64,000 nt of DNA from assembly GCA_017561935.1 (NCBI GenBank), contig JAFZBE010000039.1, positions 21,601 to 85,600 of the forward strand. The letters run 5' to 3'. Source of the DNA: Bacteroidales bacterium (GTDB lineage: Bacteria > Bacteroidota > Bacteroidia > Bacteroidales > UBA3663). Positions 15,352 through 23,307 of the stretch are shown here, one piece after another. Numbering within the stretch: position 1 is the stretch's first letter; the number at the start of each line of letters is the position of its first letter. Made by a program: the position numbers and the translations under genes. Under the pieces are notes generated by a model. The model saw nothing but the letters and a program-made list of their open reading frames with translations, searched no databases and had not been told where the DNA came from.

Positions 15352-16152
15352 TTACGTATGTATAATAGATTTTGCCCAGTCAAGGATTTCTGGAGTTGCT
15401 TCCATTACAAATTCTTGACCTCTACCTGCCGATTTGAATGAATCTTTTTGCCAGGAATTTGTATTATATGATATTTGCACTTTCCTAAAATAATCAGGTA
15501 AATCCCAATATCGGCGAGACATTCCCTCTTTAGTTAATACCCTATCTCGACGAAACTTAAGTACATTACAACCCCTTAATGAAGAGATTAAGGATAGTCT
15601 ATCTGTCGGAAGAAAGATAGCATTTTTATAGGCATTCCATGCGTTGTCGTAAGCATAGTGAGGATGCTCTTTGAGCCAATCTGGCACGTCTTGCTTTCGT
15701 TCAATTATTTCTCCGATTTGCATATATCCATATATTATGTGGGCATCTAATCCGTTTTTTTTATACCGAAGAAGCCCTCCTTTCATTTCTGTTTCTTTGA
15801 ACCAGCCATAAAAAAGAAAAATGTCTCCAACACACACCTTCTGATTGCGTAAATGCGATAGTGAAGCGTTCATTTGTCCAAAGGCAGGTTTCCAATTTGG
15901 AAATCTGCTTCTAACATCTTCCCTTAAATCTGGATCCAAGTGGCACCTGCTATCATTTGTAATTAATGTCCTTGTATTTAAAGAATGAACTATTTCGTAA
16001 TAGCTCATATCTTCCCAATGAAGCGATGAAAATGTATTATTATCTTCATTGTCAGGTATGGGCAGTGATAGCAGGGTGCCATCCGGCATTATTGGATTCG
16101 CTTGTTTTCCTGAGGAAGAATCAAAGCCTTTTCTGCTGAGTATTATTTTCAT
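15352..16152 (-). CDS. Nmad3-family putative nucleotide-modification protein
   Basis: 266 residues. The start MKIILSRKGFDSSSGKQANP followed by IMPDGTLLSLPIP is the hallmark of Nmad3 (nucleotide modification associated domain 3), and the later segments GDIFLFYGWF and HIIYGYMQIGEI also fit. Nmad families were defined by comparative genomics of phage and bacterial loci that modify DNA bases; no activity is proven. The gene overlaps the Nmad2 gene by 4 bp (ATGA), showing translational coupling. AT-rich composition unlike the flanking housekeeping genes indicates transfer. Confidence 0.88.
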   Translation of the reverse strand: MKIILSRKGFDSSSGKQANPIMPDGTLLSLPIPDNEDNNTFSSLHWEDMSYYEIVHSLNTRTLITNDSRCHLDPDLREDVRSRFPNWKPAFGQMNASLSHLRNQKVCVGDIFLFYGWFKETEMKGGLLRYKKNGLDAHIIYGYMQIGEIIERKQDVPDWLKEHPHYAYDNAWNAYKNAIFLPTDRLSLISSLRGCNVLKFRRDRVLTKEGMSRRYWDLPDYFRKVQISYNTNSWQKDSFKSAGRGQEFVMEATPEILDWAKSIIHT

Positions 16153-16784
16153 ACTTCTCGTTTTATTTGCACGTGGCTGTCATTCTTTATATAATTAATT
16201 AGCATGTGGCATTGGTCATCAAGAGGTATTTTCTTGCATCTTGGAACAGTCACATCAAAGATGTTTCTTTCTATTTTTTGAGCATTATTTACCCCATAGT
16301 AATAGAACTCTTCACAAATTAGAACATATTTTCCACTTAAATCATGCTCTTTTTCAATCTCTGTGTGATTGTTGTTTTCAACTTGTGTATAACTGCCATC
16401 TGCTTCTGGTTTATATATGTTATCACCTGAATCATAAATGGCGTTTGTTATTATTTTTTCTTTTCCACATGTTTTTTTTGAGGTAGTGACTTCGTTATAG
16501 CCAATTATTTGCGGCCTTTTTTGGGGATATTTCTCCCAATATTCAGCAAAGGTTAATTTGGCTTTAATTTTCGCCAAATATATGAGTCGAGGATTGTCAA
16601 AAGCATGGAGTTCATTATCTTTTCCATGAACCATTTTCGCAGTCCATCCACTTATCCAATCACCTACTTGAGCACCTCGTCTGATGGCTGGTTTGCAAAT
16701 AGCTAAAGTTAACACACCATGATGCGGATTGGGAGCGCTTTCTGTGTCCCACGTCATCTTGTAACAGTACAAATAGTTTTCCAT
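16149..16784 (-). CDS. Nmad2-family putative nucleotide-modification protein
   Basis: 211 residues from ATG 16784; a TTG further upstream would add eight residues. The N-terminus YCYKMTWDTESAPNPHHG followed by VLTLAICKPAIRRGAQVGD and WISGW matches Nmad2, a PUA/ASCH-like alpha+beta domain thought to recognise or process modified nucleotides. It lies between the YopX-like gene (20 bp gap) and Nmad3 (4-bp overlap). The Nmad2-Nmad3 pair is a known genomic association, which strengthens both calls. Confidence 0.87.
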   Translation of the reverse strand: MENYLYCYKMTWDTESAPNPHHGVLTLAICKPAIRRGAQVGDWISGWTAKMVHGKDNELHAFDNPRLIYLAKIKAKLTFAEYWEKYPQKRPQIIGYNEVTTSKKTCGKEKIITNAIYDSGDNIYKPEADGSYTQVENNNHTEIEKEHDLSGKYVLICEEFYYYGVNNAQKIERNIFDVTVPRCKKIPLDDQCHMLINYIKNDSHVQIKREV

Positions 16785-16804
16785 ATTTTTTATTATTTTA
16801 ATCG

Positions 16805-17878
16805 TCAATCTTTCCCAATAGACTCGTCAATACCGATTTGCCAAAATATCCATCCTGGGAGTACCACATTGGGGATATTGAAGGAGAACCAATCTTGGAA
16901 CATGAGTGCATAAATGGAAAGGATATCATTCGGTATCTCTAAATCTCGCACAAAGTCACAAAGGACGAAGGTGGTTTCGGGATGTTTATGGGCATGAAGA
17001 AGGAACTTTTTGATACCGGGGTCCAGACATTTCGGATTATGCCGATCGTCTATCATTATCTCATAACACTTCCCCTGATAGCCTTGAGGATAATTGTCGC
17101 AAAACATAATATGGCCAGGCGTACCGTCGTCAAATGGAGAATGTCCTATGAAGTATGCGATCACACACCCATCCTGCATCGCTTCATCTATCGTGTCTGT
17201 ATAGATTCTTCGCCTGGGCTTTGTCAGCGAGAGATTCTCCACAAAGACAGGCGCTTCCAGGGCGGCTTTGGCCCTCTCTTTCACTTCTTCTGGGCTTATC
17301 CCGTTTGGGAAAAATGAATGCCTTGGCCAGTCGAAGGCATAGCGGTCGAAATGCTTGAAGAGTTTGCGACTGATACCGCTGAATGCAGTGCCTTCCTTAT
17401 GCCATGTAAGGCCGGGTCTGTACTGTGATTCGCAATTGTCGCCTGCCAATCCGGGAATTGTGGGATGAAAATAGCGCACGTACGATGTTATATGGTTTCC
17501 TACATCGGTTACTACGTCTCCGGTAAATATCGGACGATGGCAATCGTCCAGTATTCGAGTGTCTATGCCAGCATAAATGACGGGGACTGTGGACCAAAGG
17601 GTATGGGAGAGAATGCCGGGACGATGAAATCGGGTGTACGCTTCATCGTCAGTAATCAGCATCATCACGCCATTGTCATCGAAGTAGAAATGGCCGAATC
17701 TGGTCAGTCTATACTTCCCGTAGGGATCGATGAAACGAACCTCCCTGTATTCAAGTTTTCGATACAGATTGTCAAAATTCTGGTTATAATAATGAGGACG
17801 TTCATACATTTCAATAATCTCATTTCTGTGGCGATAGCATAGCCTGCGAATGCCCTCATAGCTAAAATCGTTTTCCAT
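16805..17878 (-). CDS. Accessory protein with a YopX-like segment and unknown C-terminal module
   Basis: 357 residues. About residues 100-135 (YAGIDTRILDDCHRPIFTGD, then VV) resemble the YopX motif 'D..G..I..GDIV' common in prophages and mobile elements. Residues ~225-350 contain IKKFLLHAHKHPETTFVLCD and NVVLPGWIFW, similar in pattern to a module in Bacteroidales accessory proteins (F...A..HPELTF.V...NV.LP). Function unknown; the residue pattern suggests small-molecule or nucleotide recognition at most. It starts 3 bp behind the WYL regulator gene, so it is in the same operon. Confidence 0.7.
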   Translation of the reverse strand: MENDFSYEGIRRLCYRHRNEIIEMYERPHYYNQNFDNLYRKLEYREVRFIDPYGKYRLTRFGHFYFDDNGVMMLITDDEAYTRFHRPGILSHTLWSTVPVIYAGIDTRILDDCHRPIFTGDVVTDVGNHITSYVRYFHPTIPGLAGDNCESQYRPGLTWHKEGTAFSGISRKLFKHFDRYAFDWPRHSFFPNGISPEEVKERAKAALEAPVFVENLSLTKPRRRIYTDTIDEAMQDGCVIAYFIGHSPFDDGTPGHIMFCDNYPQGYQGKCYEIMIDDRHNPKCLDPGIKKFLLHAHKHPETTFVLCDFVRDLEIPNDILSIYALMFQDWFSFNIPNVVLPGWIFWQIGIDESIGKD

Positions 17879-17881
17879 GAC

Positions 17882-18814
17882 TTAATGATATTTGTCGTAC
17901 ATTCTTTCCACTCTCTCAGCTATCTCCTGACGGAGCCAAAGGGGCTCCAGCACTTCCACGTCCTCGCCATTCCAAAGTATTTCCTGCTGGAAATCGAATG
18001 CAGGACGCAAGTTAAAGGTGAAGATGCTGTAATCGTCGTTTCGCTCAATCTCGTCCTGCGATTCGTGCATCTTCAGGTCGCGGATATAGTTGGCCTGTCG
18101 TGCCGAAACCTTCAGCTTCACGGGCTGAACCTTGACATCCTGCTCGGCAATGATGCCAAAGCATCCATCGAAGAAATCCTGGGCATTCCAGTCCTTCGGC
18201 ATCTGAAAAGTCTCGTCTTTGACGTGGAGACGTCTGATGCGGTCGAGCCCGTAGATCCGCGGTCCTTTCTCGGCATAGTGGGGACTGGTGCTTAGAGCCA
18301 CCATGTACCATCGCTGACGATAGAGCTTTACGCAGAAGGGTTGCACATCGAAGTTGCTCTCTTCGTCCTTCCAATAGCTGCGATAGGTCATATTGAGCAC
18401 ACGATTCTCCTTCATGGCCTCGATGATGGGTTGCAGGAAGTCCTGCCCTGATGGCACATACTCCAGCAGGATACGATCCTTGATGCTTTGGCTGTTGGCC
18501 AGGGCATTGCTTACGCAGAACGTATTGTAAAGCCATGAGCGGATGCCATTGCCTGTGATGTCCTCCTCGTTCTCAATGTAGTAGCGATACTCGCCACGGT
18601 TCTCATTCACGATGCTGATGCCGAACATGTCCCAAATGACGTAACGCCAGTTGTCGAAGGTGCGTTTGGGTATTTCCACTCCTCTGCTAATGTCCGTATC
18701 GCGGAGCCATCTCTCATTCAATTCCTTGAACGAGATCTTGCGACACCGATAGATGGTGTCTATCACCCAGACATATTTGCTTATCAAGCTTTGTCCACGA
18801 TCGTTGTTTACCAT
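17882..18814 (-). CDS. WYL-domain transcriptional regulator
   Basis: 310 residues from ATG 18814, selected because a TACTTTTG promoter lies 15 bp upstream; a longer frame to 18940 would read through that promoter. The N-terminal winged helix (SLISKYVWVIDTIYRCRKIS) is followed by the WYL domain (LNMTYRSYWKDEESNFDVQP; RWYMVALS; RIYGLDRIRRL) and the C-terminal extension. WYL proteins sense ligands such as nucleotides and control anti-phage loci (CapW/BrxR type). Here it heads the tight operon with the Nmad genes and probably controls it. Confidence 0.93.
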   Translation of the reverse strand: MVNNDRGQSLISKYVWVIDTIYRCRKISFKELNERWLRDTDISRGVEIPKRTFDNWRYVIWDMFGISIVNENRGEYRYYIENEEDITGNGIRSWLYNTFCVSNALANSQSIKDRILLEYVPSGQDFLQPIIEAMKENRVLNMTYRSYWKDEESNFDVQPFCVKLYRQRWYMVALSTSPHYAEKGPRIYGLDRIRRLHVKDETFQMPKDWNAQDFFDGCFGIIAEQDVKVQPVKLKVSARQANYIRDLKMHESQDEIERNDDYSIFTFNLRPAFDFQQEILWNGEDVEVLEPLWLRQEIAERVERMYDKYH

Positions 18815-18829
18815 AATGATTTTTTTTTG

Positions 18830-18837
18830 CAAAAGTA
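18830..18837 (-). promoter_or_regulatory. Promoter -7 element for the WYL/Nmad operon
   Basis: TACTTTTG on the minus strand, 15 bp before the WYL start. A second candidate (TATATTTG, minus strand, 18997-19004) lies further upstream and could give a 180-nt leader. Confidence 0.6.
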
Positions 18838-19119
18838 CGATTAAGGTGTGCCATCTTGTGGCAGAGGTTTTGGTAAAAAGACTAAAATTGTCGATTATTG
18901 TTCTCTTTGCATGTATTCGACCTCTCGTGCAAACAAGCACGTACTTTGTCTTTGATGATAGTTTTTTAAATCATAGCTTTTTACTACTTGTTGGTGCAAA
19001 TATATTCCTTTTATCTCAAGGAATCAAAGTATTTTGCTCCATTTTGTAGAATCAAGTATAAATGTGATTATACTGATAAATTATGCTAATTCTAGCTTAC
19101 AGACTAGAAGATTTTCTTT

Positions 19120-19147
19120 CCCAATCAAAGGATATGCTTTGATTGGG
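19120..19147. repeat. Perfect palindrome, 11-bp arms
   Basis: CCCAATCAAAG (19120-19130) and CTTTGATTGGG (19137-19147) enclose GATATG. It resembles the CCCAATCTTGG/CCAAGAATGGG palindrome of the neighbouring array but is not the same. The rest of the 19005-19260 stretch shows no gene. Confidence 0.7.
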
Positions 19148-19261
19148 CGAAATCAAAGCCAATACTTGGATTTATACGATGTAGAATAGCGCAAATTCCA
19201 AACATTTTAGGGGAAAAGTGGAGCCGTCTGCAACGAGAATCCTACTTCGAATGAGGAATAA

Positions 19262-19739
19262 CCCATCTCCAACTTCGGCATGACCATTTTTAGCCGAGAT
19301 TGGTTATGCTCCCACTGGAGCATAACCTTTTTTGGCCGAAAAAGGACATGCTGCGATAGGATAGAGCACTCTGACGGGCGACAGAGTGCTTGCTCCGAAC
19401 GGAGCATACCCAATCTTGGCCGAAAATAGACATACCGCGATAGGATGGAGCACTCTGACGGGCGACAGAGTGCTTTCTCCGAAAGAAGAATACCCAATCT
19501 TGGCCAAGAATGGGTATGCCGCGATAGGATGGAGTACTCTGACGGCCGACAGGATGCTTTCTCCGAATGGAGAATACCCAATCTTGGCCAAGAATGGGTA
19601 TGCCGCGATAGAATGGAGCACTCTGACGGCCGACAGGATACTTTCTCCGAAAGACGCATACCCAATCTTGGCCAAGAATGGTCATGCCGCGATTGGAAAG
19701 AGCACTCTGACGGCCGACAGAGTGCTTGCTCCTAAAGAA
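19262..19739. repeat. 84-bp tandem repeat array
   Basis: The landmark GCGATAGGAT.GAGCACTCTG recurs at 19353, 19437, 19521, 19605 and 19689, exactly 84 bp apart; a degenerate unit precedes it from about 19262. Each unit holds three palindromes: GCACTCT...AGAGTGC, CTCC...GGAG and CCCAATCTTGGCCAAGAATGGG-like 11-bp arms centred on GGCC. Units vary, with compensating pairs (for example CTCCGAACGGAG / CTCCGAATGGAG). Because 84 is a multiple of three, long frames exist on both strands, but they only mirror the repeat. There are no unique spacers, so it is not CRISPR. It lies between the WYL operon and recN. Confidence 0.9.
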
Positions 19740-19769
19740 AAAGCACTATCCCGCGCGAGATAGTGCTTT
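19740..19769 (-). terminator. recN terminator
   Basis: Perfect 11-bp arms AAAGCACTATC and GATAGTGCTTT with an 8-nt loop. On the minus strand the stem is followed by a T-rich run (TTTTTCTTTAGG), as expected for a terminator 23 bp behind recN. Confidence 0.75.
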
Positions 19770-19791
19770 ATGATGGAAAAGACGATGAATA

Positions 19792-21486
19792 TTATTCCGT
19801 GATCAGTGTTCGAGCATTAGCCAGAGCTTCGGGAGTGATGTCGGAACCACTGAGCATGCGGGCAATCTCCTGAATGCGCTGTTCGGGCGATAGTTGCTCG
19901 ATGTGGGTGATGGTCTGCTCGTCGGTGTCGGCCTTGAAGACACGGAAATGCTGGTTGCCCTTGCCTGCGACTTGCGGCAGGTGGGTGATGGTGATGACCT
20001 GCAGATGGGTGGAGAGTTCCTTCATGACTTGTCCCATGCGGTCGGCGATGTCGCCCGATACTCCTGTGTCGATCTCGTCGAAGATGATGGTGGGCAAGGT
20101 GCGTGCCGATGCCACCAGGCTCTTGATGCCGAGCATGAGGCGGCTGATCTCGCCTCCCGAGGCCACTTCGCCTGCAGGACGGAGGGGTTGGTTCTTGTTG
20201 GCGGAGAAGAGGAAGTCAATGCTGTCAGCGCCAGTGGCGCTGAAGCGGTTTGAGGAGTTTGAGGGGTTTGAGGGGTTTGAGGGGTTTAGGGGGCTAACGA
20301 TGGCTTGGAAGCGGAGGTTGGGCATGCCGAGGTAGGTGAGGCGTTCGATGAGCTCCTTTTGCAACTTGGCGGCGGCTTGGACGCGGGTGGCGGTGAGCGC
20401 TGCTGCGCAACGTGTGGCCTGGCTGGTGAGTTCCTTGAGCTGCTTCTCCATTTCCTCGATCTCTTCGTCGCTGCCTTCGATGTGCTGCATACGCTCGAAG
20501 AGCTGGTCGCGCAACGCGATGAGGTCTTCGACCGAGGTCTTGCCGTGCTTCTTCTGGAGGGAATAGAGGAGGCTCAGTCGCTCCTCGACCTGCTCCATGC
20601 GCTGCGGGTCGAAGTTGACTTCCTCGGTGCGGCCATCGACTTCGTCGGCGATGTCCTTGAGGTCGATGTAATCGCTTTCGAGACGCTGGGCTATCTCGGC
20701 GATGTCGGGATAGATGCGGCTCAGCTCGTGTGCCTGGCGTGCGACGTTCTTGAGCATCTGTACCATCGAGTCGTCCTCGCCATCGAGTGCCTCGTGCATC
20801 TGACCGAGGCTGGACTTGATGTCCTCGGCATGGCTGAGCAGTTCCTGTTCGGCTTCGAGTTCCTCCTGTTCGCCTTCAACGAGGTTGGCACTGTCGAGCT
20901 GTTGGAACTGGAAGCGGATATAGTCGGCCTCCTGTGCGTCCTTGGCTGCCTCGGCCTTGAGTGCCTTGAGCTTTGCGCTATGGGCTACGAGCTTGTCATA
21001 GACGGTGCGGTACTGGCGATATTCGACGTGATTGCCTGCGAGTGCGTCGATGACCGAGAGCTGGAAGGCGTCTTGACCAAGCAGGAGGTTCTGGTGCTGC
21101 GAATGGATGTCGATAAGGCTGCTCCCCAGCTGCCGAAGGGTGGTGAGCTGCACGGGGATATCGTTGACGAAGGCACGGCTCTTGCCTGTGGCGTAGATCT
21201 CGCGGCGCAGGATGGTGTCGTGGGCGTCGTATTCGAGATCATTCTGACGGAAGAAGTCCTCGAGCGCGTAAGCGGAGATGTCGAACTGCGCCTCGATGAC
21301 GCATTTGGTGGCTCCATTGCGCACAGCCTTGGCATCGGCTCGCTGACCGAGAATGAGGCCGAGCGCTCCCATGATGATGGACTTGCCGGCTCCCGTCTCG
21401 CCTGTGATCACGGTGAGGCCTGCACCTGGACGGAATTCGAGGTGATCAATGAGGGCGTAGTTCTCGATGGACAAGAATTGTAACAT
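19792..21486 (-). CDS. recN: DNA repair protein RecN
   Basis: 564 residues, SMC-like repair ATPase acting on double-strand breaks. Walker A GETGAGKS near residue 30, long coiled-coil arms, the signature ASGGEISRLMLGIK and Walker B TIIFDEIDTGVSG are intact. Just before the TGADSIDFLFSANK segment lies an in-frame run of a 9-bp repeat (about 15 residues, mostly Ser-Asn-Pro) in a loop that is variable among RecN proteins. It is downstream of DUF4835 and the exonuclease/dnaN genes, a gene order usual for Bacteroidetes. Confidence 0.96.
   Translation of the reverse strand: MLQFLSIENYALIDHLEFRPGAGLTVITGETGAGKSIIMGALGLILGQRADAKAVRNGATKCVIEAQFDISAYALEDFFRQNDLEYDAHDTILRREIYATGKSRAFVNDIPVQLTTLRQLGSSLIDIHSQHQNLLLGQDAFQLSVIDALAGNHVEYRQYRTVYDKLVAHSAKLKALKAEAAKDAQEADYIRFQFQQLDSANLVEGEQEELEAEQELLSHAEDIKSSLGQMHEALDGEDDSMVQMLKNVARQAHELSRIYPDIAEIAQRLESDYIDLKDIADEVDGRTEEVNFDPQRMEQVEERLSLLYSLQKKHGKTSVEDLIALRDQLFERMQHIEGSDEEIEEMEKQLKELTSQATRCAAALTATRVQAAAKLQKELIERLTYLGMPNLRFQAIVSPLNPSNPSNPSNSSNRFSATGADSIDFLFSANKNQPLRPAGEVASGGEISRLMLGIKSLVASARTLPTIIFDEIDTGVSGDIADRMGQVMKELSTHLQVITITHLPQVAGKGNQHFRVFKADTDEQTITHIEQLSPEQRIQEIARMLSGSDITPEALANARTLITE
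20248..20293 (-). repeat. 9-bp repeat, five in-frame copies in recN
   Basis: On the minus strand the units are CTAAACCCC, TCAAACCCC twice, TCAAACTCC and TCAAACCGC, read Leu-Asn-Pro / Ser-Asn-Pro / Ser-Asn-Ser / Ser-Asn-Arg. The frame is the same as in the other two genes carrying this repeat. Confidence 0.9.
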
Positions 21487-21519
21487 CTCTTTTTTATCAA
21501 GAATTTGAGAATTTGAGAA

Positions 21520-22479
21520 TTATTCTTTGTATTCTTCTTTGATTGGAGAGAGCTGGCGGGAGTAGGTGGGGAAGAGGTCGCTGAGCTTGTCGTAGATGGT
21601 CTTCTTCTCGGACATGGGGGCCTCGCTGTAGATGTTGACGAGTTCGTCGAGCTTGGCATTGATGAAGAGGGAGAGGAGAGGAGTCATGGCGTCGGCTTGA
21701 CGCACAGTGGCGAGCTGGTCGAAGGAGGAGGAGATCTGCGTGCGTCCCTTATCGACAGATTGTGCCATCTGGTCGAGACCCTGGCGATGGTAGGTGTACC
21801 ACACTTCGCGGAAGCCCTGCTGATTCTGGTCGAGGAGGGCGGTGATGATGGCATGGCGGTTGGTCTTCGAGTCGAAGGCCTTCCAGCCGTTGCTGTCGGA
21901 CGACTGCATCTGGCTGACGATGCTCTCGCACTTGCGCAGATACTGTTCGCCTCCCATGCTGCTGAACGAGTCGAAGTCGAGTCCGAGGACGAGATAGACG
22001 TAATAGGCGATGGTGGCTATGAGTTCGTTGTCGAGGTTGAACTCGTTGTAGGTGAGGTTCTCTCCCTCCTGATAGGGCAGGGTGACGAGGTCGTCGCGCC
22101 AGTTGATGAGGATGCTCTGATAGGTGGCGTTATAGACGGGGCGGCGTGCCTGGACGGTGACAGACACCTTATAGACATCGGACTGCACCACCTCGTTGAT
22201 GGTGAGGGCGAAGGTGCAGGTGATCTTCTCGACGGTCGAGAACTGCGTGCCTGTCCACTGCTGACCGTTGATGAACTCCTCGAGACTCTCCTTGAGCGTC
22301 TCGAATCGCGGACGCAGCGATGCATCAATCTGCTGTGTGTTGATGGTGACCGTCGCATTCAGTTCCTGCGCAGGCAGCAGAGATGGAGTAACAAGAAGAA
22401 TTAGGGTGAAGAGGATCCCCACCCTTATTCTTCCCCACAATGAGGAAATGATTATTTTCTCTATGTTTTTTCTTTTCAT
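21520..22479 (-). CDS. DUF4835 family protein (PorD-like)
   Basis: 319 residues with a signal peptide after a 15-residue charged start (GILFTLILLVTPSLLPAQ). The mature start ELNATVTINTQQI and the segment YYVYLVLGLDFDSFSSMGGE are characteristic of DUF4835, a Bacteroidetes envelope family also called PorD in type IX secretion work. It lies between the exonuclease and recN, its usual neighbourhood. In many relatives a coaBC gene stands directly before it; here that gene is absent and a 9-bp repeat fills the gap. Confidence 0.88.
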   Translation of the reverse strand: MKRKNIEKIIISSLWGRIRVGILFTLILLVTPSLLPAQELNATVTINTQQIDASLRPRFETLKESLEEFINGQQWTGTQFSTVEKITCTFALTINEVVQSDVYKVSVTVQARRPVYNATYQSILINWRDDLVTLPYQEGENLTYNEFNLDNELIATIAYYVYLVLGLDFDSFSSMGGEQYLRKCESIVSQMQSSDSNGWKAFDSKTNRHAIITALLDQNQQGFREVWYTYHRQGLDQMAQSVDKGRTQISSSFDQLATVRQADAMTPLLSLFINAKLDELVNIYSEAPMSEKKTIYDKLSDLFPTYSRQLSPIKEEYKE

Positions 22480-22493
22480 TTACCTTTCGAGTC

Positions 22494-22532
22494 TTTCAAA
22501 CCCCTCAAACCTCTCAAACTCCTCAAACCCTC
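22494..22532. repeat. 9-bp repeat, intergenic copy between exonuclease and DUF4835
   Basis: TTCAAACCCCTCAAACCTC and two more units (TCAAACTCC, TCAAACCCT). The last unit touches the stop codon of the exonuclease gene. Confidence 0.85.
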
Positions 22533-23298
22533 ACTTCCTCATCATTCCCAGCTTGATCTGCGTAAGCTCGTGCTTCGAGGAAAGTGCGAAGTCGCCATTC
22601 ATCATCCATGAGTAATAGCTGGGGTCTTTGACCAAGACCTCGGTGACGGGGCGACCCTTGTATTTGCCGAAGTTGAAGACAGGGCGATCCTTGTCGTCAT
22701 AGACCATGGCACCCATGGGATCGACGTTGCGGTTCATGCGGGTGAAGTCCTGCAGCCAAGCCACGTCGTTCTGGAGGTCGTCGTAGCGGTCGAGCTGCGC
22801 CTGCAGCACCTCATAGGTGGCACGGATGTCGCAGTCGGCCGAATGTGCGCCATCGAGCTCCTTGCCGCAATAGAAACGGTAGGCGGCGACGAGGGTGCGC
22901 GGTTCCTTCTTGTGGAAGATGTTCTGCACGTCGATGAAGTGGGCATTGTGCGTGTCGAAGCTGATACCTGCGCGCAGAAACTCCTCGATGAGCAGCGGCA
23001 CGTCGAAGCGGTTGGAGTTGTAGCCCGCAAGGTCGCAGCCCTTGAAGATCTGTTCGAGCTGCTTGGCGAGCTGCTTGAACGTGGGCTTGTCGGCCACCAT
23101 CTCGTCGGTGATATGGTGGACGGCAGTTGCCTCGGCGGGGATGTGCATCTCGGGGTTGACGAAGAAATTGCCCGCTTTCTCCTCACCATTGGGCATCACC
23201 TTGATGTAACCGAGTTGGACGATTCGGTCACGGGTGACGCTGATACCAGTGGTTTCGAGGTCGAAAAAGATGAGGGGTTTCTTGAGATGGAGTTTCAT
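22531..23298 (-). CDS. 3'-5' exonuclease, DnaQ-like (DEDDh)
   Basis: 255 residues. The exonuclease motifs are IFFDLETTG (Exo I Asp/Glu), AGYNSNRFDVPLL (Exo II Asp) and AHSADCDIRAT (Exo III His/Asp). A C-terminal DUF3820-like piece (FNFGKYKGRPVTEVL) follows. It resembles a stand-alone epsilon-type proofreading or repair nuclease. It is 9 bp behind dnaN and probably co-transcribed. Confidence 0.93.
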   Translation of the reverse strand: MKLHLKKPLIFFDLETTGISVTRDRIVQLGYIKVMPNGEEKAGNFFVNPEMHIPAEATAVHHITDEMVADKPTFKQLAKQLEQIFKGCDLAGYNSNRFDVPLLIEEFLRAGISFDTHNAHFIDVQNIFHKKEPRTLVAAYRFYCGKELDGAHSADCDIRATYEVLQAQLDRYDDLQNDVAWLQDFTRMNRNVDPMGAMVYDDKDRPVFNFGKYKGRPVTEVLVKDPSYYSWMMNGDFALSSKHELTQIKLGMMRK

Positions 23299-23307
23299 AA
23301 GCGAAGC

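Noticed and set aside
19207..19763. Several long open frames on both strands with 28-residue periodicity
   Set aside because: They exist only because the 84-bp unit is a multiple of three; all frames are equally open and no start or signal supports translation.
20305..21483. 392-codon frame antisense to recN
   Set aside because: It follows the codon pattern of recN on the other strand and has no family features.
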